From Aulostomus chinensis (lineage: Eukaryota; Chordata; Actinopteri; Syngnathiformes; Aulostomidae), in NCBI GenBank assembly GCA_037954235.1, contig JBBMOA010000001.1, forward strand, positions 7,144,001-7,208,000: a stretch of DNA of 64,000 nt. Direction: 5' to 3'. Positions 1 through 13,602 of this stretch are shown in pieces; position 1 is the stretch's first letter; each line of letters opens with the position of its first letter. The notes below the pieces were generated by a model, which was given only the letters and a program-made list of their open reading frames with translations, was not told the DNA's origin and ran no database searches. Both the position numbers and the translations under genes were made by a program.

Positions 1-958
1 GAATTGCTAATGATCTCAAAATGATGCTACAGTGATTTAGTAAGAATTGCTAATGATCTCAAAATGATGCTACAGTGATTTAGTAAGAATTGCTAATGAA
101 CTCAAAATGATGCTAAAATTAATGGAGTGAAAGTTTCGAATAACCTCAAAGTGATACTGACAGTCATGTAGTAAGAGTTAATAAAAACCTCAAAATATTG
201 CGACAGTGATGTCGGAAGAATTGCTAAAGATCTCAAAATGATGCGACAGTGATTTAGTAAGAATTGCTAATGATCTCAAAATGATGCTAACAGTAATGGA
301 GTGAACATTTCGAACAACCTCAAAGTGATGCTGACAGTCATGTAGTAAGAGTTGCTACGAACCTCAAAAAATAATGCGACAGTGATGTCAGAAGAATTGC
401 TTATGATGTCAAAATGATGCTACAGTGATTTAGTAAGAATTGCTAATGATCTCAAAATGATGCCACAGTGATTTAGTAAGAATTGCTAATGAACTCAAAA
501 TGATGCTAACAGTAATGTAGTGATAGTTGCTAATCAACTCAGTGATGCTGACAGTAATGTACTAAGTGTTTCGAACAACCTCAAAGTGATGCTGACAGTC
601 ATGCAGTAAGAGTTGCTACGAACCTCAAAATAATGTTACAGTGATGTCGGAAGAATTGCTAAAGATCTCAAAATGATGCGACAGTGATGTAGTAAGAATT
701 GCGAATGAACTCAAAATGATGCTAACAGTAATGGAGTGAACGTTTCGAACAACCTCAAAGTGATGCTGACAGTAATGTAGTAAGAGTTGCTACGAACCTA
801 AAAAATAATGCGACAGTGATGTCAGAAGAATTGCTAATGATCTCAAAATGATGCTACAGTGATTTAGTAAGAATTGCTAATGATCTCAAAATGATGCTAC
901 AGTGATTTCGTAAGAATTGCTAATGAACTCAAAATGATGCTAACAGTAATGTAGTGAT

Positions 959-997
959 AGTACATTACTGTAAGCATCACTGAGTTGATTAGCAACT
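959..997 (-). repeat. 39-bp micro-inversion inside a C monomer (copy 1)
   Basis: In place of the usual C-monomer stretch from 'agttgctaatc' to 'aatgtact' the sequence reads as its exact reverse complement, from 'agtacattactgtaag' to 'gattagcaact'. Flanking bases are the normal ones. The inverted piece begins with agt and ends with act, so the ends are self-complementary. Confidence 0.9.
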
Positions 998-3900
998 AAG
1001 TGTTTCGAACAACCTCAAAGTGATGCTGACAGTCATGCAGTAAGAGTTGCTACGAACCTCAAAATAATGCGAAAGTGATGTCAGAAGAATTGCTAATGAT
1101 CTCAAAATGATGCTACAGTGATTTAGTAAGAATTGCTAAGAACCTCAAAATGATGCTAAAATTAATGGAGTGAAAGTTTCGAATAACCTCAAAGTGATAC
1201 TGACAGTCATGTAGTAAGAGTTAATACGAACCTCAAAATATTGCGACAGTGATGTCGGAAGAATTGCTAAAGATCTCAAAATGATGCGACAGTGATTTAG
1301 TAAGAATTGCTAATGAACTCAAAATGATGCTAACATTAATGGAGTGAAAGTTTCGAATAACCTCAAAGTGATGCTGACAGACATGTAGTAAGAGTTGCTA
1401 AGAACCTCAAAATATTGCGACAGTGATGTCGGAAGAATTGCTAATGATCTCAAAATGATGCGACAGTGATGTCGTAAGAATTGCTAATGAACTCAAAATG
1501 ATCCTAACAGTAATGGAGTGAACGTTTCAAATAACCTTAACCTCATGTAGTAAGAGTTTCTACGAACCTCAAAATAATGCAACAGTGATGTCGGAAGAAT
1601 TGCTAATGATCTCAAAATGATGCGACAGTGATTTAGTAAGAATTGCTAATGAACTCAAAAAGGTGCTAACAGTAATGGAGTGAAAGTTTCGAATAACCTC
1701 AAAGTGATGCTGACAGTCATGTGGTTTGAGTTGCGAGTAAATAAAAAATGATGCTGACAGTGATGTCGTAAAAATTGCTATTGAACTCAAAACGATGCTA
1801 ACAGTAATGTAGTGATAGTTGCTAATCAACTCAGTGATGCTTACAGTAATGCAGTAAGAGTTTCGAACAACCTCAAAGTGAATCTGACAGTCATGTAGTA
1901 AGAGTTGCTACGAAACTCAAAATAATGCGACAGTGATGTCAGAAGAATTGCAAAAGATCTCAAAATGATGCGACAGTGATTTAGTAAGAATTGCTAATGA
2001 TCTCAAAATGATGCTACAGTGATTTAGTAAGAATTGCTAATGATCTCAAAATGATGCTACAGTGATTTAGTAAGAATTGCTAATGAACTCAAAATGATGC
2101 TAAAATTAATGGAGTGAAAGTTTCGAATAACCTCAAAGTGATACTGACAGTCATGTAGTAAGAGTTTATAAAAACCTCAAAATATTGCGACAGTGATGTC
2201 GGAAGAATTTCTAAAGATCTCAAAATGATGCGACAGTGATTTAGTTAGAATTGCTAATAAACTTAAAATGATGCTAACAGTAATGGAGTGAACGTTTCGA
2301 ACAAACTCAAAGTGATGCTGACAGTAATGTAGTAAGAGTTGCTACGAAACTCAAAATAATGCGACAGTGATGTAGTAAGAAATGCTCATGAACTCAAAAT
2401 GATGCTAACAGTAATGGAGTGAACGTTTCGAACAACCGCAAAGTGATGCCGAAAGTAATGTAGTAAGAGTTGCTACGAACCTCAAAAACATGCGACAGTG
2501 ATGTCAGAAGAATTGCTAATGTTCTCAAAATGATGCTCCAGTGATTTAGTAAGAATTGCTAATGAACTCAAAATTATGCTAACATTAATGGAGTGAAAGT
2601 TTCAAATAACCTCAAAGTAATACTGACAGTCATGTAGTAAGAGTTAATACGAACCTCAAAATATTGCGACAGTGATGTCGGAAGAATTGCTAATGATCTC
2701 AAAATGATGCGACAGTGATGTCGTAAGAATTGCTAATGAACTCAAGATGATACGAACAGTAATGTAGTGATAGTTGCTAATAAACTCAGTGATGCTTAAA
2801 GTAATGTAGTAAGAGTTTCGAACAACCTCAAAGTGATGCTGACAGTCATGTAGTAAGAGTTTCGAACAACTTCAAAGTGATGCTGACAGTCATGTAGTAA
2901 AAGTTGCTAATGAACTCAATTTAATGCAACTGTGATGTCGTAAGAATTGCTAATGAACTCAAAATGATGCTAACAGTAATGGAGTGAAAGTTTCGAATAA
3001 CCTCAAAGTGATGCTGACAGTCATGTAGTAAGAGTTGCTACGAACATCAAAATAACGCGACAGTAATGTAGTAAAAGTTGCTACGAACCTCAAAATATTT
3101 CGAAAGTGATGTCAGAAGAATTGCTAATGAACTCAAAATGATGCTAACAGTAATGTAGTGATAGTTGCTAATCAACTCAGTGATGCTTACAGTCATGTAG
3201 TAAGAGTTTCGAACAACCTCAAAGTGATGCTGAAAGTCATGTAGTAAGTGTTGCAACTAACCGCAAGATAATGCGACAGTAATGTCGTAAAAGTTGCTAC
3301 GAACCTCAAAATAATGCGACAGTGATGTCGAGAAAATTTCTAAAGATCTCAAAATGATGCGACAGTGATTAAGTAAGAATTGCTAATAAACTCAAAATGA
3401 TGCTAACAGTAATGGAGTGAACGTTTCGAACAACCTCAAAGTGATGCTGACAGTAATGTAGTAAGAGTTGCTACGAACCTCAAAATAATGCGACAGTAAT
3501 GTAGTAAGAGTTGCTACGAACCTCAAAATAATGCGACAGTAATGTAGTAAAAGTTGCTACGAAACTCAAAATAATGCGACAGTGATGTCAGAAGAGTTGC
3601 TAATGAACTCAAAATGATGCGACAGTGATGTCGTAAGAATTGCTAATTAACTCAAAAGGGTGCAAACAATAATGGAGTGAAAGTTTAGAATAACCTCAAA
3701 GTGATGCTGACAGTCATGTGGTTTGAGTTACGAGTAAATAAAAAATGATGCTGACAGTGATGTCGTAAGAATTGCTATTGAACTCAAAACGATGCTAACA
3801 GTAATGTAGTGATAGTTGCTAATAAACTCAGTGATGCTTACAGTAATGTAGTAAGAGTTTCGAACAACCTCAAAGTGATGCTGACAGTCATGTAGTAAGA

Positions 3901-5596
3901 GTTGCTACGAACCTCAAAATAATGCGACAGTGATGTCAGAAGAATTGCAAAAGATCTCAAAATGATGCGACAGTGATTTCGTAAGAATTGCTAATGAACT
4001 CAAAATGATGCTAACATTAATGGAGTGAACGTTTCGAATAACTTCAAAGTGATGCTGACAGTCATGTAGTAAGAGTTTCTACGAACCTCAAAATAATGCG
4101 ACAGTAATGTAGTAAAAGTTGCTACGAACCTCAAAATAATGTTACAGTGATGTCGGAAGAATTGCTAATGATCTCAAAATGATGCGACAGTGATGAAGTA
4201 AGAATTGCTAATGAACTCAAAATGATGCTAACAGCAATGGAGTGAACGTTTCGAACAACCTCAAAGCGATGCTTACATTAATGTAGTAATAGTTGCTACG
4301 AACCTCAAAATAATGCGACAGTGATGTCAGAAGAATTGCTAATGATCTCAAAATGATGCGACAGTGATTTATTAAGAATTGCTAATGAACTCAAAAAGGT
4401 GCTAACATTAATGGAGTGAAAGTTTCGAATAACCTCAAAGTGATGCTGACAGTCATGTGGTTTGAGTTGCGAGTAAATAAAAAATGATGCTGACAGTGAT
4501 GTCGTAAAAATTGCTATTGAACTCAAAACGATGCTAACAGTAATGTAGTGATAGTTGCTAATCAACTCAGTGATGCTTACAGTAATGATGTAAGAGTTTC
4601 GAACAACCTCAAAGTGAATCTGACAATCATGTAGTAAGAGTTTCTACGAAACTCAAAATAATGCGACAGTGATGTCAGAAGAATTGCAAAAGATCTCAAA
4701 ATGATGCGACAGTGATTTAGTAAGAATTGCTAATGAACTCAAAATGATGCTAACAGTAATGGAGTGAACATTTCGAACAACCTCAAAGTGATGCTGACAG
4801 TCATGTAGTAAGAGTTGCTACGAACCTAAAAAATAAAGCGACAGTGATTTAGTAAGAATTGCTAATGATCTCAAAATGATGCTACAGGGATTTAGTAAGA
4901 ATTGCTAATGATCTCAAAATGATGCTACAGTGATTTAGTAAGAATTGCTAATGAACTCAAAATGATGCTAAAATTAATGGAGTGAAAGTTTCGAATAACC
5001 TCAAAGTGATACTGACAGTCATGTAGTAAGAGTTAATAAAAACCTCAAAATATTGCGACAGTGATGTAAGAAGAATTGCTAAAGATCTCAAAATGATGCG
5101 ACAGTGATTTAGTAAGAATTGCTAATGATCTCAAAATGATGCTAACAGTAATGGAGTGAACATTTCGAACAACCTCAAAGTGATGCTGACAGTTATGTAG
5201 TAAGAGTTGCTACGAACCTAAAAAAAAAAATGCGACAGTGATGTCAGAAGAATTGCTTATGATGTCAAAATGATGCTACAGTGATTTAGTAAGAATTGCT
5301 AATGATCTCAAAATGATGCTACAGTGATTTAGTAAGAATTGCTAATGAACTCAAAATGATGCTAACAGTAATGTAGTGATAGTTGCTAATCAACTCAGTG
5401 ATGCTTACAGTAATGTACTAAGTGTTTCGAACAACCTCAAAGTGATGCTGACAGTCATGCAGTAAGAGTTGCTACGAACCTCAAAATAATGTTACAGTGA
5501 TGTCGGAAGAATTGCTAAAGATCTCAAAATGATGCGACAGTGATGTAGTAAGAATTGCGAATGAACTCAAAATGATGCTAACAGTAATGGAGTGAT

Positions 5597-5635
5597 AGTA
5601 CATTACTGTAAGCATCACTGAGTTGATTAGCAACT
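5597..5635 (-). repeat. 39-bp micro-inversion (copy 2)
   Basis: Same inverted C-monomer segment as at 959-997. Here the upstream B monomer ends in 'aatggagtgat' because a pentamer was lost just before it. Confidence 0.9.
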
Positions 5636-7583
5636 AAGTGTTTCGAACAACCTCAAAGTGATGCTGACAGTCATGCAGTAAGAGTTGCTACGAACCTCAA
5701 AATAATGCGACAGTGATGTCAGAAGAATTGCTAATGATCTCAAAATGATGCTACAGTGATTTAGTAAGAATTGCTAATGAACTTAAAATGATGCTAAAAT
5801 TAATGGAGTGAAAGTTTCGAATAACCTCAAAGTGATACTGACAGTCATGTAGTAAGAGTTAATACGAACCTCAAAATAATGCGACAGTGATGTCGGAAGA
5901 ATTGCTAAAGATCTCAAAATGATGCGACAGTGATTTAGTAAGAATTGCTAATGAACTCAAAATGATGCTAACATTAATGGAGTGAAAGTTTCGAATAACC
6001 TCAAAGTGATGCTGACAGACATGTAGTAAGAGTTGCTAAGAACCTCAAAATATTGCGACAGTGATGTCGGAAGAATTGCTAATGATCTCAAAATGATGCG
6101 ACAGTGATGTCGTAAGAATTGCTAATGAACTCAAAATGATCCTAACAGTAATGGAGTGAACGTTTCAAATAACCTTAACCTCATGTAGTCAGAGTTTCTA
6201 CGTACCTCAAAATAATGCAACAGTGATGTCAGAAGAATTGCTAATGATCTCAAAATGATGCGACAGTGATTTAGTAAGAATTGCTAATGAACTCAAAAAG
6301 GTGCTAACAGTAATGGAGTGAAAGTTTCGAATAACCTCAAAGTGATGCTGACAGTCATGTGGTTTGAGTTGCGAGTAAATAAAAAATGATGCTGACAGTG
6401 ATGTCGTAAAAATTGCTATTGAACTCAAAACGATGCTAACAGTAATGTAGTGATAGTTGCTAATCAACTCAGTGATGCTTACAGTAATGCAGTAAGAGTT
6501 TCGAATAACCTCAAAGTGAATCTGACAGTCATGTAGTAAGAGTTGCTACGAAACTCAAAATAATGCGACAGTGATGTCAGAAGAATTGCAAAAGATCTCA
6601 AAATGATGCGACAGTGATTTAGTAAGAATTGCTAATGATCTCAAAATGATGCTACAGTGATTTAGTAAGAATTGCTAATGATCTCAAAATGATGCTACAG
6701 TGATTTAGTAAGAATTGCTAATGAACTCAAAATGATGCTAAAATTAATGGAGTGAAAGTTTCGAATAACCTCAAAGTGATACTGACAGTCATGTAGTAAG
6801 AGTTAATAAAAACCTCAAAATATTGCGACAGTGATGTCGGAAGAATTGCTAAAGATCTCAAAATGATGCGACAGTGATTTAGTAAGAATTGCTAATGATC
6901 TCAAAATGATGCTAAATGTAATGGAGTGAACATTTCGAACAACCTCAAAGTGATGCTGACAATCATGTAGTAAGAGTTGCTACGAACCTAAAAAAATAAT
7001 GCGACAGTGATGTCAGAAGAATTGCTTATGATGTCAAAATGATGCTACAGTGATTTAGTAAGAATTGCTAATGATCTCAAAATGATGCTACAGTGATTTA
7101 GTAAGAATTGCTAATGAACTCAAAATGATGCTAACAGTAATGTAGTGATAGTTGCTAATCAACTCAGTGATGCTTATAGTAATGTACTAAGTGTTTCGAA
7201 CAACCTCAAAGTGATGCTGACAGTCATGCAGTAAGAGTTGCTACGAACCTCAAAATAATGTTACAGTGATGTCGGAAGAATTGCTAAAGATCTCAAAATG
7301 ATGCGACAGTGATGTAGTAAGAATTGCGAATGAACTCAAAATGATGCTAACAGTAATGGAGTGAACGTTTCGAACAACCTCAAAGTGATGCTGACAGTAA
7401 TGTAGTAAGAGTTGCTACGAACCTAAAAAATAATGCGACAGTGATGTCAGAAGAATTGCTAATGATCTCAAAATGATGCTACAGTGATTTAGTAAGAATT
7501 GCTAATGGTCTCAAAATGATGCGACAGTGATTTCGTAAGAATTGCTAATGAACTCAAAATGATGCTAACAGTAATGTAGTGAT

Positions 7584-7622
7584 AGTACATTACTGTAAGC
7601 ATCACTGAGTTGATTAGCAACT
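7584..7622 (-). repeat. 39-bp micro-inversion (copy 3)
   Basis: Same inverted segment and same breakpoints, inside the first 1,476-bp unit. Confidence 0.9.
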
Positions 7623-9059
7623 AAGTGTTTCGAACAACCTCAAAGTGATGCTGACAGTCATGCAGTAAGAGTTGCTACGAACCTCAAAATAATGCGACAG
7701 TGATGTCAGAAGAATTGCTAATGATCTCAAAACGATGCTACAGTGATTTAGTAAGAATTGCTAATGAACTCAAAATGATGCTAAAATTAATGGAGTGAAA
7801 GTTTCAAATAACCTCAAAGTGATACTGACAGTCATGTAGTAAGAGTTAATACGAACCTCAAAATATTGCGACAGTGATGTCGGAAGAATTGCTAAAGATC
7901 TCAAAATGATGCGACAGTGATTTAGTAAGAATTGCTAATGAACTCAAAATGATGCTAACATTAATGGAGTGAACGTTTCGAATAACTTCAAAGTGATGCT
8001 GACAGTCATGTAGTAAGAGTTTCTACGAACCTCAAAATAATGCGACAGTAATGTAGTAAAAGTTGCTACGAACCTCAAAATATTTCGACAGTGATGTCGG
8101 AGGAATTTTTAATGAACTCAAGATGATGCTAACAGTAATGTAGTGATAGTTGCTAATCAACTCAGTGATGCTTACAGTAATGTAGTAAGTGTTTCGAACA
8201 ACCTCAAAGTGATGCTGACAGTCATGTAGTAAGAGTTGCTATGAACCTCAAAATAATGCTACAGTGATGTAGTAAGAGTTGCTACGAACCTCAAAATAAT
8301 GCGACAGTGATGTCAGAAGAATTGCTAATGATCTCAAAATGATGCTACAGTGATTTAGTAAGAATTGCTAATGAACTCAAAATGATGCTAAAATTAATGG
8401 AGTGAAAGTTTCGAATAACCTCAAAGTGATACTGACAGTCATGTAGTAAGAGTTAATACGAACCTAAAAAAATAATGCGACAGTGATGTCAGAAGAATTG
8501 CTTATGATGTCAAAATGATGCTACAGTGATTTAGTAAGAATTGCTAATGATCTCAAAATGATGCTACAGTGATTTAGTAAGAATTGCTAATGAACTCAAA
8601 ATGATGCTAACAGTAATGTAGTGATAGTTGCTAATCAACTCAGTGATGCTTATAGTAATGTACTAAGTGTTTCGAACAACCTCAAAGTGATGCTGACAGT
8701 CATGCAGTAAGAGTTGCTACGAACCTCAAAATAATGTTACAGTGATGTCGGAAGAATTGCTAAAGATCTCAAAATGATGCGACAGTGATGTAGTAAGAAT
8801 TGCGAATGAACTCAAAATGATGCTAACAGTAATGGAGTGAACGTTTCGAACAACCTCAAAGTGATGCTGACAGTAATGTAGTAAGAGTTGCTCCGAACCT
8901 AAAAAATAATGCGACAGTGATGTCAGAAGAATTGCTAATGATCTCAAAATGATGCTACAGTGATTTAGTAAGAATTGCTAATGGTCTCAAAATGATGCGA
9001 CAGTGATTTCGTAAGAATTGCTAATGAACTCAAAATGATGCTAACAGTAATGTAGTGAT

Positions 9060-9098
9060 AGTACATTACTGTAAGCATCACTGAGTTGATTAGCAACT
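9060..9098 (-). repeat. 39-bp micro-inversion (copy 4)
   Basis: Same inverted segment, exactly 1,476 bp after copy 3, inside the second 1,476-bp unit. Confidence 0.9.
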
Positions 9099-12000
9099 AA
9101 GTGTTTCGAACAACCTCAAAGTGATGCTGACAGTCATGCAGTAAGAGTTGCTACGAACCTCAAAATAATGCGACAGTGATGTCAGAAGAATTGCTAATGA
9201 TCTCAAAACGATGCTACAGTGATTTAGTAAGAATTGCTAATGAACTCAAAATGATGCTAAAATTAATGGAGTGAAAGTTTCAAATAACCTCAAAGTGATA
9301 CTGACAGTCATGTAGTAAGAGTTAATACGAACCTCAAAATATTGCGACAGTGATGTCGGAAGAATTGCTAAAGATCTCAAAATGATGCGACAGTGATTTA
9401 GTAAGAATTGCTAATGAACTCAAAATGATGCTAACATTAATGGAGTGAACGTTTCGAATAACTTCAAAGTGATGTTGACAGTCATGTAGTAAGAGTTTCT
9501 ACGAACCTCAAAATAATGCGACAGTAATGTAGTAAAAGTTGCTACGAACCTCAAAATATTTCGACAGTGATGTCGGAGGAATTTTTAATGAACTCAAGAT
9601 GATGCTAACAGTAATGTAGTGATAGTTGCTAATCAACTCAGTGATGCTTACAGTAATGTAGTAAGTGTTTCGAACAACCTCAAAGTGATGCTGACAGTCA
9701 TGTAGTAAGAGTTGCTATGAACCTCAAAATAATGCTACAGTGATGTAGTAAGAGTTGCTACGAACCTCAAAATAATGCGACAGTGATGTCAGAAGAATTG
9801 CTAATGATCTCAAAATGATGCTACAGTGATTTAGTAAGAATTGCTAATGAACTCAAAATGATGCTAAAATTAATGGAGTGAAAGTTTCGAATAACCTCAA
9901 AGTGATACTGACAGTCATGTAGTAAGAGTTAATACGAACCTCAAAATATTGCGACAGTGATGTCGGAAGAATTGCTAAAGATCTCAAAATGATGCGACAG
10001 TGATTTAGTAAGAATTGCTAATGATCTCAAAATGATGCTAACAGTAATGGAGTGAACATTTTGAACAACCTCAAAGTGATGCTGACAGTCATGTCGTAAG
10101 AGTTGCTACGAACCTAAAAAAAAATGCGACAGTGATGTCGTAAGAATTGCTATTGAACTCAAAACGATGCTAACAGTAATGTAGTGATAGTTGCTCATCA
10201 ACTCAGTGATGCTTCCAGTAATGTAGTAAGAGTTTCGAACAACCTCAAAGTGATGCTGACAGTCATGTAGTAAGAGTTGCTACGAACCTCAAAAATAATG
10301 CGACAGTGATGTCAGAAGAATTGCTAATGATCTCAAAATGATGCTACAGTGATTTAGTAAGAATTTCTTATGATCTCAAAATGATGCTACAGTGATTTAG
10401 TAAGAATTGCTAATGAACTCAAAATGATGCTAACATTAATGGAGTGAAAGTTTCGAATAACCTCAAAGTGATGCTGACAGACATGTAGTAAGAGTTAATA
10501 CGAACCTCAAAATATTGCGACAGTGATGTCGGAAGAATTGCTAATGATCTCAAAATGATGCGACAGTGATGTAGTAAGAATTGCTAATGAACTCAAAATG
10601 ATGCTAACAGTAATGGAGTGAACGTTTCAAATAACCTCAAAGTGATGCTGACAGTCATGTAGTAAGAGTTGCAACGAACCTCAAAATAATGCGACAGTAA
10701 TGTAGTAAAAGTTGCTACGAACCTCAAAATATTTCGACAGTGATGTCGGAGGAATTTTTAATGAACTCAAGATGATGCTAACAGTAATGTAGTGATAGTT
10801 GCTAATCAACTCAGTGATGCTTACAGTAATGTAGTAAGTGTTTCGAACAACCTCAAAATGATGCTGACAGTCATGTAGTAAGAGTTGCTATGAACCTCAA
10901 AATAATGCTACAGTGATGTAGTAAGAGTTGCTACGAACCTCAAAATAATGCGACAGTGATGTCAGAAGAATTGCTAATGATCTCAAAATGATGCGACAGT
11001 GATTTAGTAAGAATTGCTAATGAACTCAAATTTATGCTAACATTCATGGAGTGAAAGTTTCGAATAACCTCAAAGTGATGCTGACAGTCATGTAGTAAGA
11101 GTTAATACGAACCTCAAAATATTGCGACAGTGATGTCGGAAGAATTGCTAATGAACTCAAAATGATGCGACAGTGATGTAGTAAGAATTGCTCATGAACT
11201 CATAAGGGTGCTTACAGTAATGGAGTGAAAGTTTCGAATAACCTCAAAGTGATGCTGACAGTCATGTGGTTTGAGTTGCGAGTAAATAAAAAATGATGCT
11301 GAAAGTGATGTCGTAAGAATTGCTATTGAACTCAAAACGATGCTGACAGTAATGTAGTGATAGTTGCTCATCAACTCAGTGATGCTTACAGTAATGTAGT
11401 AAGAGTTTCGAACAACCTCAAAGTGATGCTGACAGTCATGTAGTAAGAGTTGCTACGAACCTCAAAAATAATGCGACAGTGATGTCAGAAGAATTACTAA
11501 TGATCTCAAAATGATGCTACAGTGATTTAGTAAGAATTTCTTATGATCTCAAAATGATGCTACAGTGATTTAGTAAGAATTGCTAATGAACTCAAAATGA
11601 TGCGAACATTAATGGAGTGAAAGTTTAGAATAACCTCAAAGTGATGCTGACAGACATGTAGTAAGAGTTAATACGAACCTCAAAATATTGCGATAGTGAT
11701 GTCGTAAGAATTGCTAATGATCTCAAAATGATGCGACAGTGATGTCGTAAGAATTGCTAATGAACTCAAGATGTTGCAAACAGTAATGTAGTGATAGTTG
11801 CTAAAAAACTCAGTGATGCTTACAGTTATGAAGTAAGAGTTTCGAACAATCTAAAAGTGATGCTGACAGTCATGTAGTGTTTCGAACAACTTCAAAGTGA
11901 TACTGACAGTCATGTAGTAAGAGTTGCTAATGAACTCAATTTAATGCTACTGTGATGTCGTAAGAATTGCTAATGAACTCAAAATGATGCTAACAGTAAT

Positions 12001-13485
12001 GGAGTGAAAGTTTCGAATAACCTCAAAGTGATGCTGACGGTCATGTAGTAGGAGTTGCTACGAACCTCAAAATAATGCGACAGTAATGTAGTAAAAGTTG
12101 ATACGAACCTCAAAATAATGCGACAGTGATGTCAGAAGAATTGCTAATGATCTCAAAACGATGCTACAGTGATTTAGTAAGAATTGCTAATGAACTCAAA
12201 ATGATGCTAAAATTAATGGAGTGAAAGTTTCAAATAACCTCAAAGTGATACTGACAGTCATGTAGTAAGAGTTAATACGAACCTCAAAATATTGCGACAG
12301 TGATGTCGGAAGAATTGCTAAAGATCTCAAAATGATGCGACAGTGATTTAGTAAGAATTGCTAATGAACTCAAAATGATGCTAACATTAATGGAGTGAAC
12401 GTTTCGAATAACTTCAAAGTGATGCTGACAGTCATGTAGTAAGAGTTTCTACGAACCTCAAAATAATGCGACAGTAATGTAGTAAAAGTTGCTACGAACC
12501 TCAAAATATTTCGACAGTGATGTCGGAGGAATTTTTAATGAACTCAAGATGATGCTAACAGTAATGTAGTGATAGTTGCTAATCAACTCAGTGATGCTTA
12601 CAGTAATGTAGTAAGTGTTTCGAACAACCTCAAAGTGATGCTGACAGTCATGTAGTAAGAGTTGCTATGAACCTCAAAATAATGCTACAGTGATGTAGTA
12701 AGAGTTGCTACGAACCTCAAAATAATGCGACAGTGATGTCAGAAGAATTGCTAATGATCTCAAAATGATGCTACAGTGATTTAGTAAGAATTGCTAATGA
12801 ACTCAAAATGATGCTAAAATTAATGGAGTGAAAGTTTCGAATAACCTCAAAGTGATACTGACAGTCATGTAGTAAGAGTTAATACGAACCTAAAAAAATA
12901 ATGCGACAGTGATGTCAGAAGAATTGCTTATGATGTCAAAATGATGCTACAGTGATTTAGTAAGAATTGCTAATGATCTCAAAATGATGCTACAGTGATT
13001 TAGTAAGAATTGCTAATGAACTCAAAATGATGCTAACAGTAATGTAGTGATAGTTGCTAATCAACTCAGTGATGCTTATAGTAATGTACTAAGTGTTTCG
13101 AACAACCTCAAAGTGATGCTGACAGTCATGCAGTAAGAGTTGCTACGAACCTCAAAATAATGTTACAGTGATGTCGGAAGAATTGCTAAAGATCTCAAAA
13201 TGATGCGACAGTGATGTAGTAAGAATTGCGAATGAACTCAAAATGATGCTAACAGTAATGGAGTGAACGTTTCGAACAACCTCAAAGTGATGCTGACAGT
13301 AATGTAGTAAGAGTTGCTACGAACCTAAAAAATAATGCGACAGTGATGTCAGAAGAATTGCTAATGATCTCAAAATGATGCTACAGTGATTTAGTAAGAA
13401 TTGCTAATGGTCTCAAAATGATGCGACAGTGATTTCGTAAGAATTGCTAATGAACTCAAAATGATGCTAACAGTAATGTAGTGAT

Positions 13486-13524
13486 AGTACATTACTGTAA
13501 GCATCACTGAGTTGATTAGCAACT
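13486..13524 (-). repeat. 39-bp micro-inversion (copy 5)
   Basis: Same inverted segment, 4,426 bp after copy 4. This is the last copy I found; the 4,458-bp units to the right do not contain it. Confidence 0.9.
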
Positions 13525-13602
13525 AAGTGTTTCGAACAACCTCAAAGTGATGCTGACAGTCATGCAGTAAGAGTTGCTACGAACCTCAAAATAATGCGAC
13601 AG

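Larger units (their letters stand above)
1..6855 (+). repeat. Large duplication within satellite (offset ~4.64-4.86 kb)
   Basis: Positions 1 to about 2,216 recur at about 4,856-6,855. The offset is 4,855 bp at the start and 4,638 bp after about 5,590. The change of 217 bp equals five monomers, so the second copy has lost exactly one pentamer between the end of a B monomer and the next B/C junction. Diverged marker monomers ('atgtggtttgag' at 1,719 and 6,358) and the short-deletion monomer at about 1,530 and 6,168 keep the same order in both copies. Confidence 0.75.
6990..9941 (+). repeat. Two tandem 1,476-bp higher-order units (34 monomers each)
   Basis: Markers recur exactly 1,476 bp apart: 'attgcttatgatgtc' at 7,021 and 8,497, the variant 'aaaacgatgctacag' at 7,731 and 9,207, and the micro-inversion at 7,584 and 9,060. 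A further copy of this unit lies at about 12,891-14,366, 4,426 bp downstream of the second. 1,476 bp is 34 monomers. Very few substitutions separate the copies, so the amplification is recent or actively homogenised. Confidence 0.8.
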
